From Symbiodinium kawagutii (Eukaryota; Sar; Dinophyceae; Suessiales; Symbiodiniaceae), in contig VSDK01014150.1 in the NCBI GenBank assembly GCA_009767595.1, positions 3,618 to 67,617 on the forward strand: DNA of 64,000 nt, read 5' to 3'. A program made the translations under genes and the position numbers. The notes beneath the pieces are model-generated. The model searched no databases, was not told the DNA's origin, and saw only the letters and a list, made by a program, of their open reading frames with translations. Of the stretch, positions 48,601 through 59,700 are shown piece after piece (positions within the stretch are counted from its first letter, which is position 1; every line of letters begins with the position of its first letter).

Positions 48601-51600
48601 CTACCAATGATGCAACACAACAACAATCACAATATCATATCATGCCATATCCCTTGCTAAAACTTTCATTGTAGGTATATCGTAAAATCCATGCCCAAAA
48701 AATTCAAGTGTGTGGCTGTAAGCCACCGAGTATGCTCATCTCTACTGTATACAATATCATGTACTATATCAATACATATACAGGTAGAATTACTCTTGTA
48801 AATAAACATATATCACTCTGGAAAGACATAAACTTTAAGAACTACTTATGATTTACATACATTATATATACATCAAACTAAAAACAGATACATGTACATC
48901 TCATCTACATTATGCATATGTAAAAAATATACAATATATTCATTTCCATCACATATAATGAAATATATGCACATCCCATCTACAATATGTATGTATATTT
49001 GTTTCTGTATTTACTTATATTTATATATATCTAATCAAATATAGATAAATGAATATATAGATATATATATATATATATAGACAAATCCCATCTACATCTC
49101 TCTCCACTGCATCCCATCTGCGTCCCAGGCACGTGGGGCCGTTGCGCCACGTCAGCGGCTCCACGGCCACGTTGAGCGTCACCACGGGAGCTGCGCGCGC
49201 TTCGTGGCAGCCGGGGAAGTTGAGATCCACGTGCAGCGCTTGGTACTCGGAGACACCTGGGGAAGGGGATTCTGCAGGTGAATGGTTGGTTGATGGTTGG
49301 TTAATGGTTGGTGGATGGGTGGATGGGTGGATTGGTTGGTTGGTTGGTTGGTTGTGTGGTGGATGGTTGGTTTGGTTGGTTGGTTGGTTGGTTGGTTGGT
49401 TGGTTGGTTGGTTGGTTGGTTGGTTGGTTGGTTGGTTGATGGTTGGTTGGTTGGTTGGGTGGTTGGTTGGTTGGTTGGTGTGGTTGGTTGGTTGGTTGGT
49501 TGGTTGGTTGGTTGGTTGGTTGGTTGGTTGGTTGGTTGGTTGGTTGGTTGGTTGGTTGGTTGGTTGGTTGTGTGGTTGGTTGGTTGGTTGGTTGGTTGGT
49601 TGGTTGTGTGGTTGGTTGTGTGGTTAATCGTTGGTCCATGGTTGGTGAATGGTGGTTCAACCAGGGAAATGGTTGAGTAACATTGGTGGGCTAAAATTCA
49701 CCAGGATGCATGGTGGGTTGATAATGGTGGGTAAATAACTCACCAGAAGGTGGTGGGTTAATAGCGGTGAAACTGCTGGTCAAATTGTTGGTTAAACTGT
49801 TGGTCAAACCAGGCAATCGTCAATTATCAACAGCAACATAGATGGATAATCAGTCACCAAGGATCATTGGGAATAACAAATCATAATTTTCTTAAGAAGA
49901 AGCTATCTTCGACAATAGGCAATCAACAATTTACATCGATTTACATAATCATAAAATCGACCATTGGTTGAATGACAACTTATCAGAATAATCGAGACCC
50001 ATAGGTAGGCAGGGAGTGACACCTGAGGAACTTGTTGGTCGTGTGGCTGTGCATAGCTTCATTGATCGTGAACCAGCAAGCAGCAAGCCAGCGATGTTTG
50101 ACCAACCAGCAGTTGGAGCAGCGATATTATCAATGCCTCCGTACTGGCATCTACTGTAACCAATTTGAATATTATCTGGAATAATGATTCTGACGATGGC
50201 AATCACGATGACGACGATGACGATGATGATGGCAATGACGACGATGATGATGGCAACGATGATGATGGCCTTATCCGACTTATCTATGGTCCTGTGCTTC
50301 ATCTGTTCGTTACCCAAGCATCGAATCATCTGTGAGCAGCTACCTAAATGATTTGATTTGGAAGCAGCTATGGTCGTTTATGAGCGATCAAATGCTTTGA
50401 AAAATAGGAACGACGAACCTCAACAGTCGGTGTTCATGAGCCCAAACAGTCGGCTGGTTGTGTCATCCGTCAATGAACTTCAGAGCTTTTGATTGTCTGC
50501 TAGGGATGGCAGCTATTCAGCAAGTTCCCCTTTGAGTTTCTCCTGTCTTTTTGTCAATGATGGAACTTTACCGCAAAATTTCGTGAAATTTATGGAGTTT
50601 GCATCTCTTTGGCAGAACTTCTATGAAAAACGCTGAAACCCAGCGCTGGTTGAACCACCGGTGCCCTACCCCCCACCTGGTCGCACGAAGTCACCCCCGG
50701 CGCCCGCGCAGACATAGGACCCACCGAAAATGCGCTGCAGCACGGGCGTCACCTGTGCCCAGCAGCTGGGTACCTCTGGTTACAGTGGTTAAGTACTGGT
50801 GAAGCCATGAAAACTATGGTTCACTATGGTTGGTTTTGGTGGTTAAGTCATGGTTAAGCGATGAGGAATGAAACCTAGCAACTCATCAGCAGCGATGAGA
50901 TGAGGATGATAAGGATGAATGATGAGGATCTCACCTTGGTTTCGATTTTCCCAGATGGATGTTATGGCAAGCACGGTTCGCAACCTACTTGGTTGCAGAT
51001 GCAGCGATGGTTGGATAGCCACAATGACAAGCAAAATGAGAAGAGCATTTGTCACCCTTGGAGGGAAACGGAGTCATAAGCTGTTGATAAGATAAGCACC
51101 GTGCTTGGCTAGTGGCAACAGTTGGATAGTCAATGATATGAACGATATGATCGTTACGCAACCACAACGGATATTCGGAATGGTTGACGGGCAACAATCA
51201 TCAGCAGGATGCTGGACAGCAGAAATGACTAGAAGTCAATCATGATGGCTGCGCAGTTGTTCAGGATACCCAGTTGGCGAATGGTTGGATGACGTTGGAA
51301 TGGATATGTACAACCAGTCATGACAGGCGCGTTGGCAGGTTCAACGGGTTGGCAGTGCTACTAGCGCTATTGAAGAGTTAACGAGCAACTATCACATCCG
51401 CTTACTTCTAGCTGGTGAAGAGCATTGTGACATCGGTTTCATTGGGTTTTGCAAAGAAGAATGAGTTGATGACCTGTCAATGTTTGGATACAACGAACAG
51501 TTTGCAATTGCCTCAGCTGTGATATCCATCTATACATTTGTTGATTCAGACGGGGCTACCACAAAAATATGATGATGGCAATCCACTGCAAGTACTGGGC

Positions 51601-54600
51601 ATGATTATCTTATCCTCCCTGTCACCATGGGTCAACCTACAGCAGCGTTGCCAACTTTCCCATTCCAACAAAAAAACACATCAAACAAACAGTAGAATGT
51701 TCACAACTATCCATGAAAAAAAACAGAATGGTTTGGATCACTGATGGTTTGCTGTCGATGACCAGTTCATTCTAGATATCATGAGCAACATGTGCAACTA
51801 CCATGTTCAATATCAAACGTTGGAAGCAACAGTTCTACTTCAGTGGATCAGCAGTAAGAAAGCCATGCAAATACTTGGGACGATCAACAACATGACTTAG
51901 ATGGATGGTAGCCGATTGTCTTGCCGACAAGACCAACAATTACCAATAAAAACAGCAATAAGATTAGAAACGAACAACCGTGGCGCCCTGGTATCCTTCA
52001 TCCATCGCCTATCGTTTTCAGCAGCACAACCCAACTGATGTACAAACATCACAGGAAGCAGCGTACCTATACACGGTTTTATTCATACTGTCTCGACATG
52101 GTATCCCATTTTGAGGTTGCCACACCTTGCAAGTGGATAGTCAATGACTTGCAGCGATGTTCTCGCTCAAAGACATGTAGCAGGAAATACCCGGATGATT
52201 CTACAGATCAACCCCCTGCATTTGACCGCTAAGAGCCGTGCTTTGCCACCAACGAGTAGAGGGTGCATGGACCTCCCCAGCCCCCCGCCGAGTGCATCAG
52301 CCACCTGGGGCAAGTCAACCAATTCCGCCCATTCGCCACGATGCAACAGGTGGCCGGTCTTCTGCGCCTCTCCTGAATGCGACAGGTGTCATGCTACCAG
52401 GTGCGGGACGCCCAAATCTTTCGCAAAGGAAACAAACACGAACCCGAGCCACACCAGCAGCTTACCATACTCAACACATGCAGGTGTTGATTCGGATGTT
52501 TTAAGGGGCCCACTGTTCACTGTTGGACGTTCCACGGACTCCGCCTCACAGGTGCCTACTCAGAACCAGTGGACCAGAATCCAGCATTTCGTCTCCTAAA
52601 GAGTAGCGGCCGGCGCCGCGGTTTCCATCTTCTTTTTCATCGCGCAGCAGCATTTCTGTTTCCTCCTGGCAGCCAGATCAATGGCAGGATAGCCAACAGC
52701 AGATCAAGTGTTAGGTAACTATGGTCAGCGGCCAGCACAGATTGATAACTACGAATTTTAAACGGTGATGCTGGCCAACAATCAACTATGCATGTCTGAT
52801 ATGTGTGTGCGTATGTACAGATATGTTTTTATGAACAATATATATATATATAGTGTGTGTGTGTGTTTTCATGATATATGTTTATATTTAAACATACTTT
52901 TTCTATTCATTGATCTATTTGTTTATTTCTTTTCTTGGTCATGGTGATTGACCAAAGAAAAGATTCCATGGCCACCCTGACAAACCAGTGTTGGTTCAGG
53001 TGATGTTTGGCCTCGGCGTTTAGTCATTGCAGTTCCAACGGTAATGGCTTCACCCATCGGAGGGCAAACCACGCAATTGTATTCTACAGGCCGCTGAGCC
53101 AAGCTCGATGTCATCAGATCTTCATCCTGCTTAGGCCACGTCCCCATTTTGGAACTCACCCACATTGGCTTCAAAGCAGGCCTCAAAAACGCCAAGTTTT
53201 CAAAGCCGGGACGCCAAGAGGAACCGCGGCCCCAAGACCATCTGGGCCACTCAAACTGACGGTGGCTTCCCGGCAACTGTCCACTTCCCAGCCGCGAAAA
53301 CGCTGATGGGCGTTGCGCGCCCAGGTTTTGTGGCATTGCTCGCGAACCACTCTTCTGGCTATCAAGAAACCAATCAATCAAGCTCTGTCTTGCGGAAAGT
53401 CGACAAAACCTGCGGGCCGTCCCTCCTCAAGTTTGCTAGTCATTACAGACATGCAGCAGCAATCATGCCAAGACGGGCGCATACCAAGAAACCTTTTGAC
53501 GCTAGAATGGCTCAACATTGTCCTTCCTTGCTACCAACTTGAGACCTACAAAATGCCTGGACCCATACGCAGGCCGCTCTGCAAAGTGGTCTCCTCAAAC
53601 CCATTTTCTTAGACACTTTGGCATCTCTATCCATTTTGTATGGGCCGTAAGGTCTACCCTTACGCTTGGGAAGTTCAAACCGGGATGGTTCAACCTTGAT
53701 ATGGGACGACATGGCAGGATATTCCTGAGTACCTCCTGTTGTTGAAAGAGATCTTGGTTAGTAGGTGGTTTCCAGCACCATACGCAAGAGCGTCAAGCCA
53801 CGAGGAAGGCACTTTGCAACCCAAAAGCAGCATGATCATTTTTCAAAACAGCAAGAAACTGAAACCTCATCATTGGAATGGGAATTCCTTTCCCGAATCT
53901 CAAATCCTTCCAAAGTCTCCAAACATGTACCGCATTAAACTGACTGTTTCTAGTAGGGTCTGACATAACGAGATTACCTGGCACAGCCTGGCTACAGCAA
54001 GCTCTTACTGAAAAATTACGCCCCCATATCAGGCAATCTCTTCCCCCCTTAAGCCCTGCAAAACCCTGGCTTAAGGAGGAAACAAATCTTCATAGGGTTT
54101 CCAGAGTGGTGCCAGGGGAAAGGGATAAGAATGGATATGGCTGTGTCTCAAAATAGGGGTACCCCCAGGCCAATCATCTAAATCATTAACCATTTATACA
54201 TAGCAACAAACCAACCATTTCTCGGGTTCCCTGTTTTGAGAGACCACCATCTGGTTGCGGGTGCTTCTGTAGCTGTTCACAGGGTCCCAGTGCGGTCTCC
54301 CATCCATGGCTCCCTTGATGGCTCAGCCCACCGCTGATGCTGCTGATGGTTGGTCGTTCTTGGCAGCGTTTCATGATTTCTGACGAAATCTATGCGAATT
54401 GTGGTCAATATCAAATATGATCTACACATACGAACAGCGGTCAACAGTGGGTCAACACTGCTTGGAAATGGTGAAACGTGACAGTCAATCATGATCGATG
54501 GTTGATTCCTTGGCACGGATGATGCTTGTTTTATGGGCCCCACAGGCTGACAACTATGGAATGTGAACCATCCCCAGAGCCAATGCTCACCGCAGTTGCT

Positions 54601-55974
54601 GATTGCTTGTCAGCGCCAAAGCTCGACAGGATCGCCATCAAGGCTGGCAACCTCTTCGTAGCCATGGTATGTTCCCACAACGGAGAAACATCAAACCGGT
54701 GAGGAGATCTTGAACCAGGTAGTTGAAAAAACAACGCATCAAATCAGAAAAATATCTCGGGAGATGCTTGCCAAAAAAAGTTGTTTCTTCTTCCACTGCA
54801 CAGCATACCTGAAAAACATCGACCACATTGATATCGCGTATTTGCGAAACACCATGGTTCTCTCACAAACCCATATTTTTCAACAACAGATGTTTTTTTC
54901 TACATTGAAGATGTACAGAAATATGGGTGTTTCTCAAAATAGGGGCACCGCCAGTTGTGTTCTTTTGTACTAATCATCTTTAGGTAATAAACCAACCATA
55001 ACTTGGGGGCATCCCAAACGGTCGAAATCACCACAAAGGCTTCATTGGGTCTACATCTTCACCTTCAACAAATCACCGAACTTTCAAATATCAAATATCC
55101 ACCAGCTAAGTTCAACAAATCTCCACCATCTCAGTGAGGTCATCCACCATCTCGTGGCTCCACCCTCCACGGCACCGCCATCCCCACAGCCGTGGCGCTC
55201 CTCTCGACACGCTTGCGCCAGGCGCCCACAGAGCGCCGGATCCACGGCGCCCGGGAGCAGCACGAAGCCGGCGTCCTGGAAGATCTCCGCGGCCATCGCG
55301 GCTGCATCAGTGACCTCCCACGGTGAGGCACCGGAAGGAGGCCCACCGGAAGGGGTGACCAGCCACCAGGGTGACCAGCCACCAGGGTGACCAGCCACCA
55401 GGGTGACCAGCCACCAGGGAACCAAGCACCAGGGAGCAGAAGTAGCTGAAAGCTGTCACAACCACAGTTGTTGCTTGAGATTTCTGGCATTTTTCGTGGA
55501 AGGAAGCTTTTTGGTGATTCTCCGAAACTGACTGCCGTGCCATCTCCGAAATCTCGACTGCCTTTGGTCATGGTGCATACAGGCCAAAGCCAACCTGTCT
55601 CAGGATCCCCACCGTGTAGAGCTCGATCTGGGGAAGTCCATTGAGCTCTTGCAAGCGGTGCAAGTCCTAAGTGAATTTGGAGAACGGGATGTCAATCTCC
55701 ATTCCAGCTATTGTTGGGTACGTAGGCTTGATGGATATCTTACTTCCAAGTGTATCCCAATAGCCCACGGCGGTTGCCATGTCGGCCAAGGCTCGATCTC
55801 GCTGGCCACGCCTCTCCGTGTCCCTCGGCTGCGCAGCGGCGCCACGGCGGCGCCGAAGGCCACGGCGGCGCGGAGCGCCGGCAGGGGGCCCTGCGCCGCG
55901 CTTCCGCAGCGGGCCACGGGGGCACGGGGCACCGGCAACGGCGACATGGCGATGGTGGACTTGGGTGAAAGCAT
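45474..55974 (-). CDS. Phytanoyl-CoA dioxygenase (PhyH) family protein
   Basis: Eight minus-strand exons (55765-55974, 55191-55314, 52305-52372, 50677-50752, 49133-49256, 47635-47719, 45734-45816, 45474-45663) total 960 nt, or 319 aa, in continuous phase. PhyH enzymes are Fe(II)/2-oxoglutarate oxygenases of the double-stranded beta-helix fold. Visible signatures: [12 protein letters not shown] (N-terminal helix region), [28 protein letters not shown] (His-x-Asp iron ligands), [25 protein letters not shown] (distal iron His) and TRFLPNVEF. The Arg lies 11 residues after the distal His, the same spacing as His264/Arg275 in human PHYH. The first about 70 residues are Ala/Pro/Arg-rich with few acids, like a plastid or mitochondrial presequence. 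Uncertain points are the exact end of exon 2, a possibly missed small exon between exons 2 and 3, and whether translation starts at 55974 or 55947. Substrate unknown. Confidence 0.88.
45734..45816 (-). CDS. PhyH exon 7
   Basis: ACTTAGCAG|GTC acceptor and a GC donor (AATTT|GCGCCT). It reads [27 protein letters not shown] and contains the distal iron-binding His. Confidence 0.85.
47349..47588. mobile_element. MITE-like element, family 1 (long copy)
   Basis: GTGTGTCTCAAAATATGGATC start and GCTTCAAAAACCACC end. The longer interior carries two internal near-copies of GATTGCTGATTTTTCCC. Confidence 0.55.
47635..47719 (-). CDS. PhyH exon 6
   Basis: CACCGAG|G acceptor and CCGCAG|GTGGCT donor. It reads [28 protein letters not shown]. 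Confidence 0.88.
47832..47942. mobile_element. MITE-like element, family 1
   Basis: Ends GTGTTTCTCAAGCCATAGGG and CCCTATGGCTTGAGAAAAGC. Confidence 0.75.
49133..49256 (-). CDS. PhyH exon 5 (iron-binding H-x-D)
   Basis: TTCCCCAG|GT acceptor and CCCAC|GTGCCT donor. It reads [32 protein letters not shown]. Both junctions close exactly (G|GT and AC|G). Confidence 0.9.
49280..49640. repeat. (GGTT)n array in a PhyH intron
   Basis: About 360 bp of GGTT with GTGT and GGGT interruptions. It starts within 30 bp of the PhyH exon 5 acceptor. Same unit, opposite strand, as the array at 1-290. Trp/Leu/Val/Gly or Thr/Asn/Gln/Pro open frames here are artefacts. Confidence 0.95.
50195..50268. repeat. GATGACGAC/GATGATGGCAA repeat
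   Basis: Short imperfect GAT/GAC trinucleotide array in a PhyH intron. Confidence 0.8.
50677..50752 (-). CDS. PhyH exon 4
   Basis: GGGCACAG|GTG acceptor and CGACCAG|GTGGGG donor. It reads [25 protein letters not shown]. Confidence 0.88.
52305..52372 (-). CDS. PhyH exon 3
   Basis: GCATTCAG|GA acceptor and CCCCAG|GTGGCT donor. It reads [22 protein letters not shown] and joins VTPVLQ in phase 0. Confidence 0.88.
52990..53700. other. Open, GC-balanced island inside a PhyH intron
   Basis: About 700 bp with long open frames on both strands. The plus frame 53165-53542 reads [33 protein letters not shown] with GC-biased third positions. The minus frame 52923-53381 is 152 codons. I recognise no domain. 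It could be a nested gene, an old insertion or chance. Confidence 0.35.
54142..54248. mobile_element. MITE-like element, family 1
   Basis: Ends TGTGTCTCAAAATAGGGGTA and CCCTGTTTTGAGAGACCACC. The core has AACAAACCAACCAT. Confidence 0.8.
54925..55033. mobile_element. MITE-like element, family 1
   Basis: Starts GGGTGTTTCTCAAAATAGGG. The right end has decayed (CATCCCAAACGGTCGAAATC). Confidence 0.65.
55191..55314 (-). CDS. PhyH exon 2
   Basis: GTGGGAG|GTC acceptor. It reads [42 protein letters not shown] donor at about 55190 is assumed for phase. Nearby GC, GA or GT donors also fit. Confidence 0.85.
55358..55430. repeat. 16-bp GACCAGCCACCAGGGT tandem repeat
   Basis: Four to five copies, 45 bp from the PhyH exon 2 acceptor on its intron side. 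Confidence 0.95.
55765..55974 (-). CDS. PhyH exon 1, presequence
   Basis: ATG at 55974 or 55947, very GC-rich. It reads [43 protein letters not shown] donor (CCGTGG|GCTATT) in phase 0 is assumed. A CACCCAAG site between the two ATGs could accept the spliced leader, favouring 55947. Confidence 0.65.
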
Positions 55975-56118
55975 GGTGGTTCATCATGGCAAGAAAAAGG
56001 GCTGATATTGGGAAAGAACAGTTGGAAATGGCGAATATTTTGCTAGCCAATGGTTGGTAGTTTTTAGTTTTGGCCGGTGTTGGTTGGTATTGGCCAGTGT
56101 TGGCTAACACTTGATAAA

Positions 56119-56600
56119 TCAAAATGGTTGATCGTAGATCTTTCTGTCAATAAACTCCCTCTTGGTTCTACGAAAAAGATGCTGGAGATATACCGCTGAA
56201 ATGTGGGAGAAATTCAATGTGGTGATTGTGGCTTCTTTCAAACCATCCAAAATACCTGCAAGGCCAACAAGTATCACTCGGTCAACATGAGGCTGCTCCA
56301 GCTTTGGTCGACCAGGTTTAGCTCCCCCTGAAAGGGCCAGCAACCCCGGGTTCTCGGAACGTAGGATAGTTACCATGTCCTACTGGTCACACTGTGCGAA
56401 ATTGGCTTCTGAATTCTGAATTGCTTGTTTGATGTGCATTGCTTTGTTGATTGATATTGCGTTTCCTACTACTCCCGGCTCTATGATTGTCACAAACATC
56501 ATAAACATTAACAATTATCAACCATTCGCTAGCCGGTATGAAGCCTTTACCATCTTAATAACAACCACCATCACCACCACCACCACAACATCAACAACAG
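56119..56600. other. Intergenic region upstream of PhyH
   Basis: Contains an 85-codon minus-strand open frame (56119-56376) with weak coding bias (PHVDRVILVGLAGILDGLK) and a short CAC/ACA repeat at 56560-56600. The 3' end of the upstream gene is somewhere here. Confidence 0.35.
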
Positions 56601-56619
56601 CAGCAGTCGGGTGACCTAC

Positions 56620-56701
56620 CCACTGCTGCTTGCTGCTGCCCGACCTTGCGACGTTGCTCCAACTCGTACTTGAGCTTGGCGGCTCGGTACTCATCCTGCT
56701 C
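56620..56701 (-). CDS. Exon, charged coiled-coil segment
   Basis: GTCCTCAG|GAG acceptor and GTGG|GTAGGT donor. It reads EQDEYRAAKLKYELEQRRKV, GQQQAAV, a clear amphipathic helix with strong third-position GC. It could instead be terminal: the frame stays open for eight more codons to TGA. Confidence 0.75.
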
Positions 56702-59700
56702 CTGAGGACGTCATGGCGTTCGGACTTCAAAGTGGAGGTGTATTAAGACATGTCAATATATTCATATATACATACACATATGAGTGTGTGTGTGTGTGTA
56801 TGTGTCCATTTGTAGGTCTACATGTGTATCTGTCTAGTTCTCTGTCTAGCTCTCTGTCCAGCTATCTGTCTAGCTATCTGTCTCTCTGTGCGTACAAACA
56901 TATTACCTTTGCAAGCATGAATGCAAAGATGCAAATTGCATCTGCACATATGTCTATATATATATATATAGATAAATATACACACATATTGCGCATACAT
57001 ATTCACAGAGCGATATGATCGCATTTCACGTGCGCATGTGTACCAAACACCACTTTCGAGAAAACCTCGTGCAAGGATCTTGCAGTTGCGATCCACGGGC
57101 TCTAAGGTACTTCCTACAAGAAATTCCAACCTGCATCCACAAACCCATTGGTGCTTCATGGTTGAGACCTGAGTCATACACGTCGACGTACACAGGCCCA
57201 AAGAGATTCATACATGCACATACATGTATACATAAAAATGCATGCATATGTGCTGTACACATGCGCATGTTTAAAGTTGTTGCTTGGCTATGGACATTTC
57301 TTGGATATCCACCAGTAGTAGCAACAAGACAAAGCAGTGCCAACAACAGGAAGAACAAGAGCAGGAACAAGAACGAGAAAAAAAAGTAGGGCAACGCAAC
57401 AAAGGCTGCACGAACACTCGGGAACATTTTTTCCCACCGATAAAACCTTCACAGTGGTGATTTCCAAATTCCAAAATCACTTAGTTCGAAGATTGGATAG
57501 GATGGATGGTTGGAAAGGAATTGCACCTTTCAGTTGGGCCTGAGACCCCTCCTTGGTGCCTCTGATGTTGGGATTGCTATTGATCGATGGAAGTTGTCAC
57601 TGAATGGAGAAACACACTTGCGATTGGAAGTTGCAAGCAAGATATGATAGTTGCTTGAATGGTTGAAAGCATTCAATATCTACATTCACCATTAACTGTG
57701 AAGATATTGAATGTAGATATTGTAAACAATTGACCGAGACAACCATTCGCAACCATTCACAATTAACTAGTCTCAGTTTTGCAGTGTCGAAACCATGCAC
57801 GTTTCAGAGTCCCTGCGATCTGCACTCCTTGATTCGCTTCAGCTGCCTCTCCTCAGCACCTCCACGGAGATTGATTGCTGTTGGTTGCAGCTGGTTGTGG
57901 GTTATTCTGTTGGCTGTGGACTGCTTCAAACATGGTCGACTTGTCATGGTCGGTGATATCCTACTGTAGATTGACTGGTGTTGATTCTTCTTGGTCTTCA
58001 ATTACTAAGCGATGAAGCGATGCAAACCTGTTTGGTCACATACCCATGATGTTGTTTTGGGGGGTGTGCGATGTTCAAATCTTGAGACATAGGCACATGT
58101 GTTGAAGGTATGCTAATGAGTAGTTTTGAACATCTCAGCCATGATGGCTCTCATGCACTTTGAGGATAGCATATATTCTCATTCATTAACGCTGTTGCAA
58201 ATCCAACAAAAAGTAGAAGTTAAGATGTCTCCCGGGTGAGAGAATCCAGGTTAGGGCATGCTCTCATGGGAAGCACCAATTTTTGTCCACTCTCTTGATA
58301 GCTGAATCATATCCCAAGATCTTTAGCAACGAAGAGTCACATGGCCAACTGAATCTCAACAATGTGCGTGTGTGTTGGTGTCACCTCTACATCTTCCTGT
58401 TGCAGCAATGGGCATGTCTGGATATAATGACAAAGGAGTGACATGCAAATTCAGTTTTGTATTTGCGTTCAGCTCTAACCCCTTAGTTCCGAAGTGGAGT
58501 TGCACGCCGCGTCCGTCAAAAATCGCCAGGATCTGTGGGTCTTTTCGCTACTTCGCAGTGAAAACACACCCCTGCAACCTGGTAAAACCTGCCACATTTT
58601 GGTCATTGCCTTCAACCATCAACTTCTCGGTGACTAAGCCATTTCATCAGCCAGCATCAACCAGTACTAAGCCATATCATCAGCCATCAGTACTAAGCCA
58701 TTTACGCAGCCAGCCTCACCCAGTCGTGCACCAATGACTAGCCTCCCAGCGGGCGCCTGTGAGTGCCGGGGGTGGCGAAGTGCCATCGGCCAGGAAGCGA
58801 CCGCTGCCGAAGACCTCCGCTCAACGTGCTCAGGAGACTTCGGGCCCCGTTACGAAGCCCTGGTGGTTCACGGCCCAACCAAAATGGCTATGGGTCAAGG
58901 CTTTAAGCGACCAAGAATAGCTGGTTAATGGTTCAGAATAGGGGATGATAAGCAACAATTATAGGGGCATTAAAGGGGATGTATACCAACTATATGGCTA
59001 TGGGTCAAGGCTCTAAGCAACCAACACTGGGGGATAATGACCAACAATTTCATAGAGAAAACAATGGTTCATCATCAGCAACCAGGGGGACTAAGGGTTT
59101 TGACTCACAGCCAAACTTGAGCGGGGAACTGCTGGGATGTGAATATCTGTCTATTTTTGGAGGGGATTCTTGGCGGTATTGTGAAGATCGTTTTTTGGCT
59201 GGTCGTGAACATCGTCAATTGATGATGAATATTTAATGGTTACTGGCACTGGGAATTGTCATGGTCATAACAATGGTTGTCAGTAAGAAGATTATCATGC
59301 TATGGTCAACACCATGAGCATCTAGTAGTGACCAAGAAAGAAGGTGTGGTGGTTAATAATTGGTGAACACTCCAGGATATTGTTGGTGAACTGCTCCATG
59401 ACGACGAACGCCATTAACTACCATATACCAGCAAGACAGGCAATTGTGGGATTTTACTTGTGCTTTCTCAGGTTGTGTGGCTTGAAGCAGCAACAGTGTT
59501 ATCCTGAGAGCTTGCTATTCGTCTGTAGCGAAATGTTGATCTGTCCAACCCTACGGAGAATCGGACAATTGAAAATACAAGAGTTGATCTGAAGGACGCA
59601 ATCCATTTTGTAAATGCCAGGATGTGAAAAGCGTGCGAAAAACAGCATCAATGTAGTCAAACATGCGCCTTGCTCCCCAACAGCATTTTACCAATGATCC

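Noticed and set aside
49133-49680. Open frames of Trp-Leu-Val-Gly or Asn-Gln-Pro-Thr repeats
   Set aside because: Pure translation of the (GGTT)n array.
54240-54320. Possible PhyH exon reading [15 protein letters not shown]
   Set aside because: No phase-compatible place in the PhyH model, and bounded by a family 1 repeat.
54593-54665. Possible PhyH or NHL exon ([15 protein letters not shown] on minus, or [14 protein letters not shown] on plus)
   Set aside because: Both strands show usable splice sites. However, the PhyH segment it resembles is supplied by exon 4 at 50.7 kb, and the order would be wrong.
55667-56122. 151-codon minus frame and three others over 55.7-56.1 kb
   Set aside because: Shadows of PhyH exon 1. 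The [10 protein letters not shown] frame has the best base bias and splices correctly.
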